A stretch of DNA of 64,000 nt from Brevibacterium moorei (GTDB taxonomy: Bacteria > Actinomycetota > Actinomycetes > Actinomycetales > Brevibacteriaceae): positions 50,876 through 114,875 of the forward strand of contig NZ_JANIJX010000011.1 of NCBI RefSeq assembly GCF_024580735.1, in the 5' to 3' direction. The position numbers and the translations under genes were made by a program. Below are positions 50,448 to 58,109 of this stretch, piece by piece. The stretch's first letter is position 1. Each line of letters starts with the position of its first letter. The notes under the pieces were generated by a model that saw nothing but the letters and a program-made list of their open reading frames with translations, was not told the DNA's origin and searched no databases.

Positions 50448-51356
50448 TTATGGGTGTCCGAGGCCGTTGAGGAACCTGCGGATCGGCTCGGTGTACTCAT
50501 CGGGCCTCTCGACACTCATCAGGTGCCCGGCACCGGGCACGGTGACGAACTGTGCTCCCTCGGCCGCCCGCGCGACCCTGGCCCCCTCGGCCGGCGGGTT
50601 GAGTTCGTCGTCGGCTCCGCTGATGACCAGAACGGGCAGGTCCAGGTCCGCATAGACCCCGGAATTGTCGAATCCGGCCAGCGCGGCGTTGGCCAACTCG
50701 TACTGCTCCGGCGACAACTCCAACTCCGGATGTCCGGGGATATCGGTGAATTCCCGGACCCGCTGCAGCGCGGCGGCGGACGCACTGGGCGAATGCAGGA
50801 ATCCGGCAAGCACCTCCCTGACCCGTTCGGGCTCGACCCCTGCGAAGTCCGCGGCGCGGCGCTGCATCAGGGCGACGGTTCCAGAGACTTTACCGTCGAG
50901 GCGGCTGACGGCTGCGATGAGGCCCACCGCCTCCGCGGCAGCGGATCCGGGACGGGTCGCCCGGGCGACCCCTGGGGCCACATAGGAGCCCATCGAGTAG
51001 CCGAGTACGGCGAACCGGGAGAGTTCGAAGGCGGCGACGACCGCCAGAGCATCGGCCACGTGATCGTCCAAGGTGTATGCGGCGGGGCGCGTGGAGCGGC
51101 CATGGCCCCGGAAGTCGAGGGCGATGACCGGCCGGTCCTGGCCGATCCGGGTGATCTCCGGCCACAGCTGAGCACTGCTGCCACCCACACCGTGTAGGGC
51201 CAACAGGGGGATGGCATGCGGATCGGCCGCCGCGCCCAGGTGATGTTCGACGTAGAGGTCGATTCCGTCGAGGTGCAGTATTCCGGTGTGCGTGACGATA
51301 CCGGGATAGCGGTCGGCCGGGTGCAGGAATGGGGCAAGGCTGCTTGGAATACTCAT
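50448..51356 (-). CDS. Alpha/beta hydrolase
   Basis: A 302-residue serine hydrolase: oxyanion motif LALHGVGGSS, ALDFRGHGRST, nucleophile in VLGYSMGSYVA, acid in VISGADDELNPP and His in VPGAGHLMSVERPDE. It fits the broad haloperoxidase/esterase-like group; no substrate can be set. ATG 51356 is probably leaderless, with TAGACT ending six bases upstream. The gene faces the SDR gene across a strong terminator. Confidence 0.86.
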   Translation of the reverse strand: MSIPSSLAPFLHPADRYPGIVTHTGILHLDGIDLYVEHHLGAAADPHAIPLLALHGVGGSSAQLWPEITRIGQDRPVIALDFRGHGRSTRPAAYTLDDHVADALAVVAAFELSRFAVLGYSMGSYVAPGVARATRPGSAAAEAVGLIAAVSRLDGKVSGTVALMQRRAADFAGVEPERVREVLAGFLHSPSASAAALQRVREFTDIPGHPELELSPEQYELANAALAGFDNSGVYADLDLPVLVISGADDELNPPAEGARVARAAEGAQFVTVPGAGHLMSVERPDEYTEPIRRFLNGLGHP

Positions 51357-51362
51357 GTATCG

Positions 51363-51368
51363 AGTCTA
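51363..51368 (-). promoter_or_regulatory. -10 box for leaderless alpha/beta hydrolase gene
   Basis: On the minus strand TAGACT ends six bases before ATG 51356. Confidence 0.5.
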
Positions 51369-51452
51369 GGCAGGGGGAATGCGATGCAGGGGGAATGAGA
51401 TCCGGGCCGGGGGCGTTTCATGAGTACGTGCAATCTGCAGGAGGTACATGTC

Positions 51453-51704
51453 ATGACCAAGCAGCAGCCGATCGCCCGCGGCACCGAAGCCGATTTCGAA
51501 GCGACTCAGGACCTGACCCAGGAGGAAGCCGCACGCTATGGCGATGAAGCCATCGTCCAGTCTGACGGCACCCACCTGATCATCAACGAGCACTCCGTCT
51601 CGCACGACAATCCTGAGCGCGTCTCGGATTCCGGCGTTGACCAGTGGACTGATCCGAGGACTCAGAAGGGACCGGGACCCGCCGATCCCCAAGACGCCGA
51701 CTGA
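51453..51704 (+). CDS. Small acidic hypothetical protein, 83 residues
   Basis: A strong AGGAGG eight bases before ATG 51453 supports translation. The protein is hydrophilic and acidic (DFEATQDLTQEEAARYGDEA, HSVSHDNPERVSDSGVD), without Cys or membrane segments, and is probably disordered or stress-related. No family recognised. The sequence after its stop continues to look coding in another frame (51703-51855). Confidence 0.6.
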   Translation: MTKQQPIARGTEADFEATQDLTQEEAARYGDEAIVQSDGTHLIINEHSVSHDNPERVSDSGVDQWTDPRTQKGPGPADPQDAD

Positions 51705-51855
51705 TGCAGTAAGTCCAGGCCAGATCGCGCCCGCCGACGTCGACCCGGAGACGGGGCCGGCGAACCACTCTCCGCTGGTGCAGTTCGACGACTCCTATCT
51801 GCCGGATCAGGCGGCGGCCCTGGCGACCCTGGCCTGGGAGCGGCTGAGCCGTTAG
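51703..51855 (+). other. Possible frameshifted coding continuation
   Basis: From 51703 to the TAG at 51855 the frame one base over encodes a protein-like stretch ending QFDDSYLPDQAAALATLAWERLSR, with no good start codon of its own. It could be the tail of the 83-residue gene displaced by a frameshift, or chance. Confidence 0.25.
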
Positions 51856-53150
51856 CCCAGTGCGGTTCCCGTCGTCGGCACCCCGGCGGAGGCGAACCAG
51901 CCGGAGGCGTCCTTGACGATGTGCCCGCCCTGGACCACCCCACGGACGTTCTCCGGCTTCGCCAGCGGGTCGATATCGGCCAGCGGGTCGAAGTCGACCA
52001 CGATCAGGTCGGCCAGCTTGCCGGCCTCCACGGTGCCCAGATCGGCATCCAGGCGCATGAGCTCCGCCGCGTTCTTCGTCCCGGCCACGATCGCCTGCAT
52101 GGGGCTCAGACCCAGTTCGACCGCGTGCGCGGCCTCGCGCAGGTTCACACCGTGGGGGCAGATGCCGGCATCGGTGCCCAGGGCGACCTTGACGCCCGCG
52201 GCGAAGGCCGCGGCCACGCGCTCGCGTGCGATCGCCGACCACTTCACCTTCTTCTGGTACAGGTAGTCCGGCACCAGGGCGGGGTCCGGCACGCGCAGCG
52301 CGCTGGAGAGCGTCGGCACCAGGAAGGTGTCGTGCTCGAGCATCAGGGCGATGCCCTCGTCGTCGATGTCGTAGCCGTGCTCGACCGAGCGGACGCCGCC
52401 GCGGATGGCCTCCTTGATGCCCTCTGCGCCCTGTGCGTGGGCGGCCACCGGCTGTCCCGCGCGCTTGGCGGTCTCGTGGTTGATCAGGGCCACGTGTTCG
52501 GCCGGCACGCCCACGTCGTCCGGGGTGTCCGAGGGGCTGGAAACGCCGCCGGTGGTGCAGACCTTGATGACGTCGGCGCCTGTGCGCACCAGGGTCCGCA
52601 CGGTCCGGCGGACGTCGTCGTCGGTGTCGATGATCGGGTCGATCGGGGACAGGTCCCCGGTCTGCGTTCCATTGGGCAGGTGGTGGTCCGAGTGCCCGCC
52701 GGTGGGTGACAGGGGTGTCAGCGCCAGGTGGAGGCGGGGGCCCTGGACCAGTCCGGCGGCGATCGCGGCGCGGAAGCCGGGGTCGATCCCGCCCAGGTCG
52801 CGGGCGGTGGTGACACCCGCCATGAGCGTCTTGCGGGCGTTGAGGGCCCCGCGGAAGACGCGTTCGGACATGAACCGGGCGGTGTCGGCCGCGCGGTCCT
52901 CGATCGACATGGCCAGGTGGACGTGGGCGTCGATGAAGCCGGGCATGATCGTCTTGCCGGCCAGGTCCACTACGGTGGCACCGGCCGACGCCGCGTCGCG
53001 GGACGGACCGGCGTAGACGATGCGGCCGTCGGCGATCTCGATTTCGGCATTGTCCAGCGGCGCGTCACCGGTGCCGTCGATCAGCCGGGCGCCTGTCAGC
53101 AGAAGATGGGTATCGCTGGCGGGCACCTGCGGGAGAAGTGCGGTTTGCAT
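51852..53150 (-). CDS. Amidohydrolase-superfamily enzyme (prolidase / imidazolonepropionase-like)
   Basis: A 432-residue metal-dependent hydrolase. HxH in MPGFIDAHVHLAMS, the probable carboxylated Lys in ADVIKVCTTGGVSS, His residues in VAAHAQGAEGIKEAI and SVEHGYDID, and Asp in VALGTDAGICPHG are all present. The fold edges are LLTGARLIDGTGD and GKLADLIVVDFDPL. Relatives hydrolyse dipeptides (Xaa-Pro, Xaa-Arg/Lys) and toxins such as ochratoxin. AAAGGAG lies five bases before ATG 53150; the open frame further upstream overlaps the MFS gene and is not real. Third gene of a TetR-MFS-amidohydrolase unit. Confidence 0.86.
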   Translation of the reverse strand: MQTALLPQVPASDTHLLLTGARLIDGTGDAPLDNAEIEIADGRIVYAGPSRDAASAGATVVDLAGKTIMPGFIDAHVHLAMSIEDRAADTARFMSERVFRGALNARKTLMAGVTTARDLGGIDPGFRAAIAAGLVQGPRLHLALTPLSPTGGHSDHHLPNGTQTGDLSPIDPIIDTDDDVRRTVRTLVRTGADVIKVCTTGGVSSPSDTPDDVGVPAEHVALINHETAKRAGQPVAAHAQGAEGIKEAIRGGVRSVEHGYDIDDEGIALMLEHDTFLVPTLSSALRVPDPALVPDYLYQKKVKWSAIARERVAAAFAAGVKVALGTDAGICPHGVNLREAAHAVELGLSPMQAIVAGTKNAAELMRLDADLGTVEAGKLADLIVVDFDPLADIDPLAKPENVRGVVQGGHIVKDASGWFASAGVPTTGTALG

Positions 53151-53182
53151 TGTCGCTCCTTTTATTCTTCGGGTGGTCTGTC

Positions 53183-54610
53183 TCACGCTACAGGCGTGCG
53201 CGAGTGGCTGCTGCGCAGAAGCAGCAGGATGAAGGGGCACACCCCGGTGGCCACCGCGCAGATGATCCACACGGTGACATAGCCCGTGGCCGAGGCCGCG
53301 TGGGCTTCGGGGATCACGAAGGCTGCGAGCACGCTGGCGAAGATTGCGCCGGCCACGGCGCCGCCCAGGGTCTTGACGGAATTGTAGATGCCGGTGGCGA
53401 TACCGGTCTCGTCGGCCGGTGCGACCTCGGCCGTGGCAGCGGGCAGGCCGCCGAGCAGGAAGCCGCCGCCCAGGCCGGCCAGGGCCACCGAGACGATGAC
53501 CACGGGGAAGGCTGCGTGGCCGAAGATGAGCAGCAGCTGGGCCACCGCGATCGCGCCGGTGCCAGTCATCAGCACGCCGCGCAGGGTGATCTTCTGGGCG
53601 ATGAAGGCGTAGACGGCCGCGCCGACCGCGCCCAGCAGGGTGTTTAACCCGGTGAACAGCGAGATCTGGCCCGCGGTCAGGCCGAAGCCGTAGCCCGCGA
53701 GCTCCGGCTTGCCGGCCAGGAAGGTGGTGGTGATCGACTGGGTGCCGAAGAGCACGATGCCGAACAGGAACGAGGTCGCGTAGACCGGCCACAGCCGGTT
53801 CGAGAACAGGACCCGCAGGTTGATGGCGGGGGCGTCGGCGCGCAGTTCGAACCAGACGAAGCAGGCCATCAGGACCAGGGCCACGACGACGAGCACGACG
53901 CCCAGGCCGGGGGAGGCCTTGAGCATGTTGATGCCCCAGAGCAGGACCAGCATGAAGACGGCCAGCAGGATGAAGCCGGGCCAGTCGATCCGGGGATTGG
54001 CGCGGACCGTGGACTCGGGCACTAGGGTGAAGACGAAGACGGCGGAGATCGCGACGATGATGACGGGGATCGCCAGGCGGACCACCAGGGAGCCGATCAG
54101 GGCCGAGGCCGCGCCGGCGGCCAGGGAGCCGATCAGGGCGCCGATCGTCAGGGCCGAGATCAGCATGCCGATCGCCCTGCGCGCGGTCTCGCCGTGGATC
54201 TGATTGTGCACGATCGCCAATTCCAGGGGCAGCCAGACCGCCAGGGGTCCGCACAGCACCCGGCCGAACAGGACCAGGGGCAGGTTGGGCGCGAAGGCGA
54301 CGAGTGCGGTGCCCACGAGGACGGCGAGGATTGCAATGCGCAGTATTCTGCGGTGTCCGAAGATGTCGCCGAGCTTGGCCAGGACGGGAACGCAGACGCC
54401 GGCGGCCAGGGATTGGACGGTGATGAACCAGGCGATGCTGGCATCGGTCGCGTTCAGGTGCTCCTTGATCTCATTGATCACCGGCAGGTAGAAGCCCTGG
54501 AGGAAGCCGGAGGAGAATTCCACGAATACCAGGAATCCGACGACTGCCAATACGCGTTTGCCGCTTCTGGAGTCCGTTGTCTGTGGGGTTTGTGCCCCTG
54601 CGTTTGTCAC
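53183..54610 (-). CDS. MFS transporter, DHA2 (14-TMS drug-efflux) type
   Basis: A 475-residue carrier with about 14 segments. The N-terminus follows DHA2 carriers: FSSGFLQGFYLPVINEIKEHL, then FITVQSLAAGVCVPVLAKLGDIFGHRRIL. Motif C-like GALIGSLAAGAASALIG lies in helix 5. A DHA2-type carrier downstream of a TetR gene is a classic repressor-efflux pair, yet the amidohydrolase and nearby ALDH/ADH suggest a metabolite or xenobiotic rather than a pure antibiotic. GTG start lies 16 bases after the TetR stop with only a weak ribosome site. Confidence 0.87.
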   Translation of the reverse strand: MTNAGAQTPQTTDSRSGKRVLAVVGFLVFVEFSSGFLQGFYLPVINEIKEHLNATDASIAWFITVQSLAAGVCVPVLAKLGDIFGHRRILRIAILAVLVGTALVAFAPNLPLVLFGRVLCGPLAVWLPLELAIVHNQIHGETARRAIGMLISALTIGALIGSLAAGAASALIGSLVVRLAIPVIIVAISAVFVFTLVPESTVRANPRIDWPGFILLAVFMLVLLWGINMLKASPGLGVVLVVVALVLMACFVWFELRADAPAINLRVLFSNRLWPVYATSFLFGIVLFGTQSITTTFLAGKPELAGYGFGLTAGQISLFTGLNTLLGAVGAAVYAFIAQKITLRGVLMTGTGAIAVAQLLLIFGHAAFPVVIVSVALAGLGGGFLLGGLPAATAEVAPADETGIATGIYNSVKTLGGAVAGAIFASVLAAFVIPEAHAASATGYVTVWIICAVATGVCPFILLLLRSSHSRTPVA

Positions 54611-54626
54611 CTGTTGAGGGTCTTTC

Positions 54627-55259
54627 TCAGTGTCGGTCGGATGCCGTGGCGGCTGTGCGCCGCGGCGGTGTTGCGAGCAGGGCGGTGATGATCGCGCGAT
54701 GCGATCGTCGGTGGGCGACTATGCCGTCTGCATGGTGTTCGGGTTTGACGGACACCCGGAACAGGGTCAGACCCGCGATCGTGTCGAGGATCAGGTCGGT
54801 GTCGGTGTCCGCCGGGAGTTCGCCGCGGGCGATGGCCCGCTGCAGGATCTCGAGTCCCAGGGCGTGCCTGGGCCGCATGTAGTGCTGGGCGATCAGTGGG
54901 GTGACCCCCGGATCGACCATGGCGTTGAACAGCCCCGGGTTCCGCCCTGCCCGCGCGAAGCCGTGCAGGTGGTGCCAGGCGTGATCCAGCAGGTCCTCGA
55001 CGGTGGACCCGGTGTTGGGGACGCTGCCGAGGTCGATCCCGTCGAGCAGTGCGGCGGCCGTCAGTTCCTCCTTGCTGCCCCACCTGCGGTAGATCGCGTT
55101 CTTCGAACAGCCTGCCTCCCTGGCGATCTTCTCGATGCGCAGGCTCGCAAAGCCCTCGGCCTCGATGGCGTCGCGGGTGATCTGCAGGAGCCGGGCGGTG
55201 AGTTCCGCATCGCGCGGGCGTCCGTCTGTTGTGGCAGCGGTCATGATCACGGGTGTCAT
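54627..55259 (-). CDS. TetR-family repressor
   Basis: A 210-residue regulator with the N-terminal TetR helix-turn-helix (LRIEKIAREAGCSKNAIYRRWGSKEEL) and a divergent ligand domain. It heads a minus-strand unit with the MFS and amidohydrolase genes. A 14-bp palindrome lies 20 bp before the start, and its half-site recurs 28 bp before the ALDH gene, so it likely represses itself and the ALDH-ADH operon. Start ATG 55259 has GGGGTG about four bases upstream; ATG 55244 is an alternative. Confidence 0.88.
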   Translation of the reverse strand: MTPVIMTAATTDGRPRDAELTARLLQITRDAIEAEGFASLRIEKIAREAGCSKNAIYRRWGSKEELTAAALLDGIDLGSVPNTGSTVEDLLDHAWHHLHGFARAGRNPGLFNAMVDPGVTPLIAQHYMRPRHALGLEILQRAIARGELPADTDTDLILDTIAGLTLFRVSVKPEHHADGIVAHRRSHRAIITALLATPPRRTAATASDRH

Positions 55260-55278
55260 ATATCACCCCGTTTATGCA

Positions 55279-55292
55279 ACGGAGCGTTCCGT
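55279..55292. promoter_or_regulatory. TetR operator (autoregulation)
   Basis: ACGGA, four bases, TCCGT: perfect five-base arms, close to known TetR-family sites. On the minus strand it contains ATACGGAACG, found identically at 57992-58001 before the ALDH gene. Confidence 0.6.
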
Positions 55293-55314
55293 ATCGAAAG
55301 GGGCGCACAGAGAA

Positions 55315-55354
55315 AGCAGCCACCCGGGTCCGTGCGGGGACCCGGATGGCTGCT
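55315..55354. terminator. Terminator of the ALDH-ADH operon
   Basis: A 17-bp stem with one mismatch and a six-base loop, 31 bases after the ADH stop on the minus strand and just upstream of the TetR promoter. Confidence 0.75.
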
Positions 55355-55385
55355 GCTAGGACTGCTTCAGAAACCCAGGGCGGTC

Positions 55386-56477
55386 TCAGAAGGAGGTGAT
55401 GATGCTGCGGGCCAGCTTGCCGGCCTTGAGCTCCTCGTAGACGTCGTTGATGTCGGACAGGGCGACCTCCTGGGAGATCAGATCATCCAGGTTGAAGCGA
55501 CCGTCCTGGTAGTACTGGGCGTACATCGGGATGTCGTGCTTGATCTCCGACGACCCCATGTACACGCCCACCAGGGACTTCTGGCCCAGCACGAACTCGG
55601 CCATGGTGTTCACGGGCAGTTCATTGTCCGGTGAGGACATGCCGATGAAGTACACGCCACCGCCCTGCCCGGCCAGCTGCACGGCCAGGCGCTGGGTCAC
55701 GGGCGCCCCCACGACCTCGAGCACATGGTCGGCACCCCCGCCGGTCAGGGCCTTGACCTGGTCGACCGCATCGGCATCGCCGGAGTTGACGAAGTGCGTG
55801 GCGCCGAACTTCTTGGCGACGTCCTCCTTGGCCGGCTGGATGTCGACGCCGATGATCTGCGAGGCGCCTGCCAGGCGGGCACCGTTGATCGCGTTGAGGC
55901 CCACACCGCCCAGGCCGACCACGGCGACGGTCTCGCCGGGCCGGACCCGCGCAGTATTGATCACGGTGCCGGCGCCGGTGAGCACGCCACAGCCCAGGAC
56001 AGCGGCCTGCGGGAATGGGATCGCGTCGGGGATCTTGGCCAGCTGGTTCTCGTGTGCCAGGACCTGCTCGGCGAAGCCGCCGATGCCGAACATCTGGTTG
56101 ACCGGCTTGCCGTCGATGCTCAGGCGCGGCTCTTCATCCGCGCCGCGCAGCAGAGCGGTGGGGCGGGTGCAGCGGTAGCCCTGGCCGGCACGGCACTTCC
56201 GGCAGTTGCCACAGGGGGCGATGAGTGAACCGACGACGTGGTCGCCGACCTTGAAGTCCTCGACATCGGGGCCGACCGCGGCGACGACGCCGGTGGCCTC
56301 ATGGCCCAGGACCATCGGGAACGAGTAGCCGTAGCCGTGGTCGGCGACGTGCAGGTCGGAGTGGCACAGGCCAGAGGCCTTGACGTCCACCAGGACTTCG
56401 TGGCCGATTGGATTGGCGATCTCGACGTCGAGGATCTGGAACTTCTGACCGACTTCGGTCAGGACTGCTGCCTTCAT
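55386..56477 (-). CDS. Zn-dependent alcohol dehydrogenase (class III/AdhD-like)
   Basis: A 363-residue medium-chain alcohol dehydrogenase: catalytic Zn ligands in SGLCHSDLHV and VLGHEATGVV, structural zinc cysteines in PCGNCRKCRAGQGYRC, and NAD motif VVGLGGVGLNAINGARLAG. Length and gaps match the class III/benzyl-alcohol-dehydrogenase branch used by actinobacteria, some of which use mycothiol or a bound cofactor. It is the second gene of an operon with an aldehyde dehydrogenase, giving an alcohol-to-acid pathway. ATG 56477 is the family start; only a weak AGAAAG precedes it. Confidence 0.88.
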   Translation of the reverse strand: MKAAVLTEVGQKFQILDVEIANPIGHEVLVDVKASGLCHSDLHVADHGYGYSFPMVLGHEATGVVAAVGPDVEDFKVGDHVVGSLIAPCGNCRKCRAGQGYRCTRPTALLRGADEEPRLSIDGKPVNQMFGIGGFAEQVLAHENQLAKIPDAIPFPQAAVLGCGVLTGAGTVINTARVRPGETVAVVGLGGVGLNAINGARLAGASQIIGVDIQPAKEDVAKKFGATHFVNSGDADAVDQVKALTGGGADHVLEVVGAPVTQRLAVQLAGQGGGVYFIGMSSPDNELPVNTMAEFVLGQKSLVGVYMGSSEIKHDIPMYAQYYQDGRFNLDDLISQEVALSDINDVYEELKAGKLARSIITSF

Positions 56478-56524
56478 GTGGTTTTCGCTTTCTGATTTAC
56501 AGGGGTGGATAAGAGTCCGGACCC

Positions 56525-57964
56525 TCAAGGGGCCGGGACGATGGAGACCGCGCCGTCGGAGGAGACCTCGGCACGATAGTCGGCGGGGATGTCGACGGGC
56601 TTGATATTGCAGAAGCCGCGGATGCCCTCGATGCCCAGTTCGATACCGTAACCGGAGTCCTTGACACCGCCGAAGGGGATGGCGGGGCCACCGGAGCCGA
56701 TCGGCATGTTGATGCCCAGCTGGCCGGAGTCGACCTTGCAGGCGACCGCGAAGGCGTGTGCGGGATCGGTGCTCCACACGGAGCCGGACAGGCCGAAGGG
56801 CGAGTCATTGGCCAAGTCGATTGCCGCGGCCTCGTCGGGAACGCGGAAGAGCATGATGACGGGGCCGAAGATCTCCTCGTGGAACAGCGGGTTGTCCGCG
56901 GTGACACCGGTCAGCAGGGTGAAGGGCACGAAGGCACCGGTGTCCGGGACGGCACCGCCGAGTTCGGTGGCGGTTGCGCCGGCCGCAACGGCCCGTGCGA
57001 TCTGCTCCTTGACCGTGTCCGCCTGGGACTGCGAGGACATCGGGGCGAGGGTGGTCGCGGGATCCATGGGGTCGCCGGGGACGGTGTAGGCATCCGCCGT
57101 GGCGCGCAGAGTCGCTTCGAACTCATCGGCCACGGAGTCCAGGACGATCATGCGCTTGGGCGAGATGCAGATCTGACCGCCATTGAAGCAACGGCCGCCC
57201 ACGCCGGCCTGGGCGGCGGCGGCCGGTTCTGCGTCGTCGAGCACGATGAAGGCGTCCTGGCCGCCGAGCTCCAGCACGGTCCGGCGGGCCGCCTGCCCGG
57301 CACGGGCGGCAACGTGGCGCCCGGCGGTGTCGCTGCCGGTGAGCGTGACGGCGCGGATGCGGGGGTCGGCGATGATGCGGTCGGCCTGTTCGTGGGTGGC
57401 GTAGAGGTTCTGCCAGACCCCTTCCGGCAGGCCCGCCTCGTGGAACAGATCGACGATCGCCTGGGCGCACTGCGGGACGATCGAGGCGTGCTTGAGGAGT
57501 ACGACATTGCCAGCGATGGCGGCCGGTGCGAAGCCGCGCACGGCCTGGTAGAAGGGGACGTTCCACGGTTCGATGGAGAACACGATGCCCTCGGCCGCGT
57601 AGGTCACGACGGCGCCGCCATTGCCCTGGGCGTTCTGCCCGCGGACATCGGGGCGCAGCGCCTCATCCGCGGTGTCCGCCAGCCAGTCGATGATCGCCGG
57701 CACGGTTTTCTTCGCCTCGGTGACGCCCTCGGCCAGCAGCTTGCCCATTTCCAGGGTGGCGAGCTTGCCCAGTTCATCCGCGCGGTCGCGCATCAGGTCA
57801 GCGGCGCGGTGGAAGATCGCCGCGCGTTCGGCCAGCGGGGTGTCGCGCCAGGCCGGGAATGCCGCCTGGGCCCGGTCCAGAGCTGCGTCGACTTCGGCGT
57901 CGGTGGCGGAGGGGAAGGTTTTGACGACTTCGTTTGTGAAGGGATTCGTTGATGCGTAGGCCAT
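56525..57964 (-). CDS. Aldehyde dehydrogenase (succinate-semialdehyde / benzaldehyde-like)
   Basis: A 479-residue NAD(P)-dependent dehydrogenase. IEPWNVPFYQAVRGFAPAAIAGN, the Glu motif in VLELGGQDAFIVLDDAE, the nucleophile Cys in FNGGQICISPKRMIV and EEIFGPVIMLFRV are intact. GQDAF instead of the frequent GSDPF is a small deviation. It resembles GabD2-type semialdehyde dehydrogenases. AGGAGG lies 12 bases before ATG 57964, rather far. Upstream is a TetR-type operator. It would oxidise the aldehyde produced by the ADH encoded next to it. Confidence 0.88.
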   Translation of the reverse strand: MAYASTNPFTNEVVKTFPSATDAEVDAALDRAQAAFPAWRDTPLAERAAIFHRAADLMRDRADELGKLATLEMGKLLAEGVTEAKKTVPAIIDWLADTADEALRPDVRGQNAQGNGGAVVTYAAEGIVFSIEPWNVPFYQAVRGFAPAAIAGNVVLLKHASIVPQCAQAIVDLFHEAGLPEGVWQNLYATHEQADRIIADPRIRAVTLTGSDTAGRHVAARAGQAARRTVLELGGQDAFIVLDDAEPAAAAQAGVGGRCFNGGQICISPKRMIVLDSVADEFEATLRATADAYTVPGDPMDPATTLAPMSSQSQADTVKEQIARAVAAGATATELGGAVPDTGAFVPFTLLTGVTADNPLFHEEIFGPVIMLFRVPDEAAAIDLANDSPFGLSGSVWSTDPAHAFAVACKVDSGQLGINMPIGSGGPAIPFGGVKDSGYGIELGIEGIRGFCNIKPVDIPADYRAEVSSDGAVSIVPAP

Positions 57965-57991
57965 GATGTGTGCCTGTCCTCCTAAAACAAC

Positions 57992-58016
57992 ATACGGAAC
58001 GATCGATCAATGATCG
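57992..58016. promoter_or_regulatory. Operator candidate before ALDH-ADH operon
   Basis: ATACGGAACG at 57992-58001 is identical to the TetR-site half at 55285-55294. It is followed by the overlapping palindrome CGATC-aat-GATCG at 58004-58016. The pair lies 28 bp before the ALDH start. Confidence 0.5.
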
Positions 58017-58096
58017 TGCATTGGTTATGAGCTTACTCCCATTAGGGGATGTTTATCTGTCCGAATTTCTGTCTTATATGTCTCCGAGTCGTCACT

Positions 58097-58102
58097 TAGG
58101 AT
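58097..58102 (+). promoter_or_regulatory. -10 box for leaderless amidase gene
   Basis: TAGGAT ends seven bases before ATG 58110. It includes part of an earlier in-frame ATG (58101), which would be excluded from such a transcript. Confidence 0.5.
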
Positions 58103-58109
58103 GGCGCGT

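Noticed and set aside
51852..54254. 800-codon frame joining amidohydrolase and a second protein
   Set aside because: The upstream part is a shadow of the MFS gene. The amidohydrolase has its own AAAGGAG and ATG at 53150.
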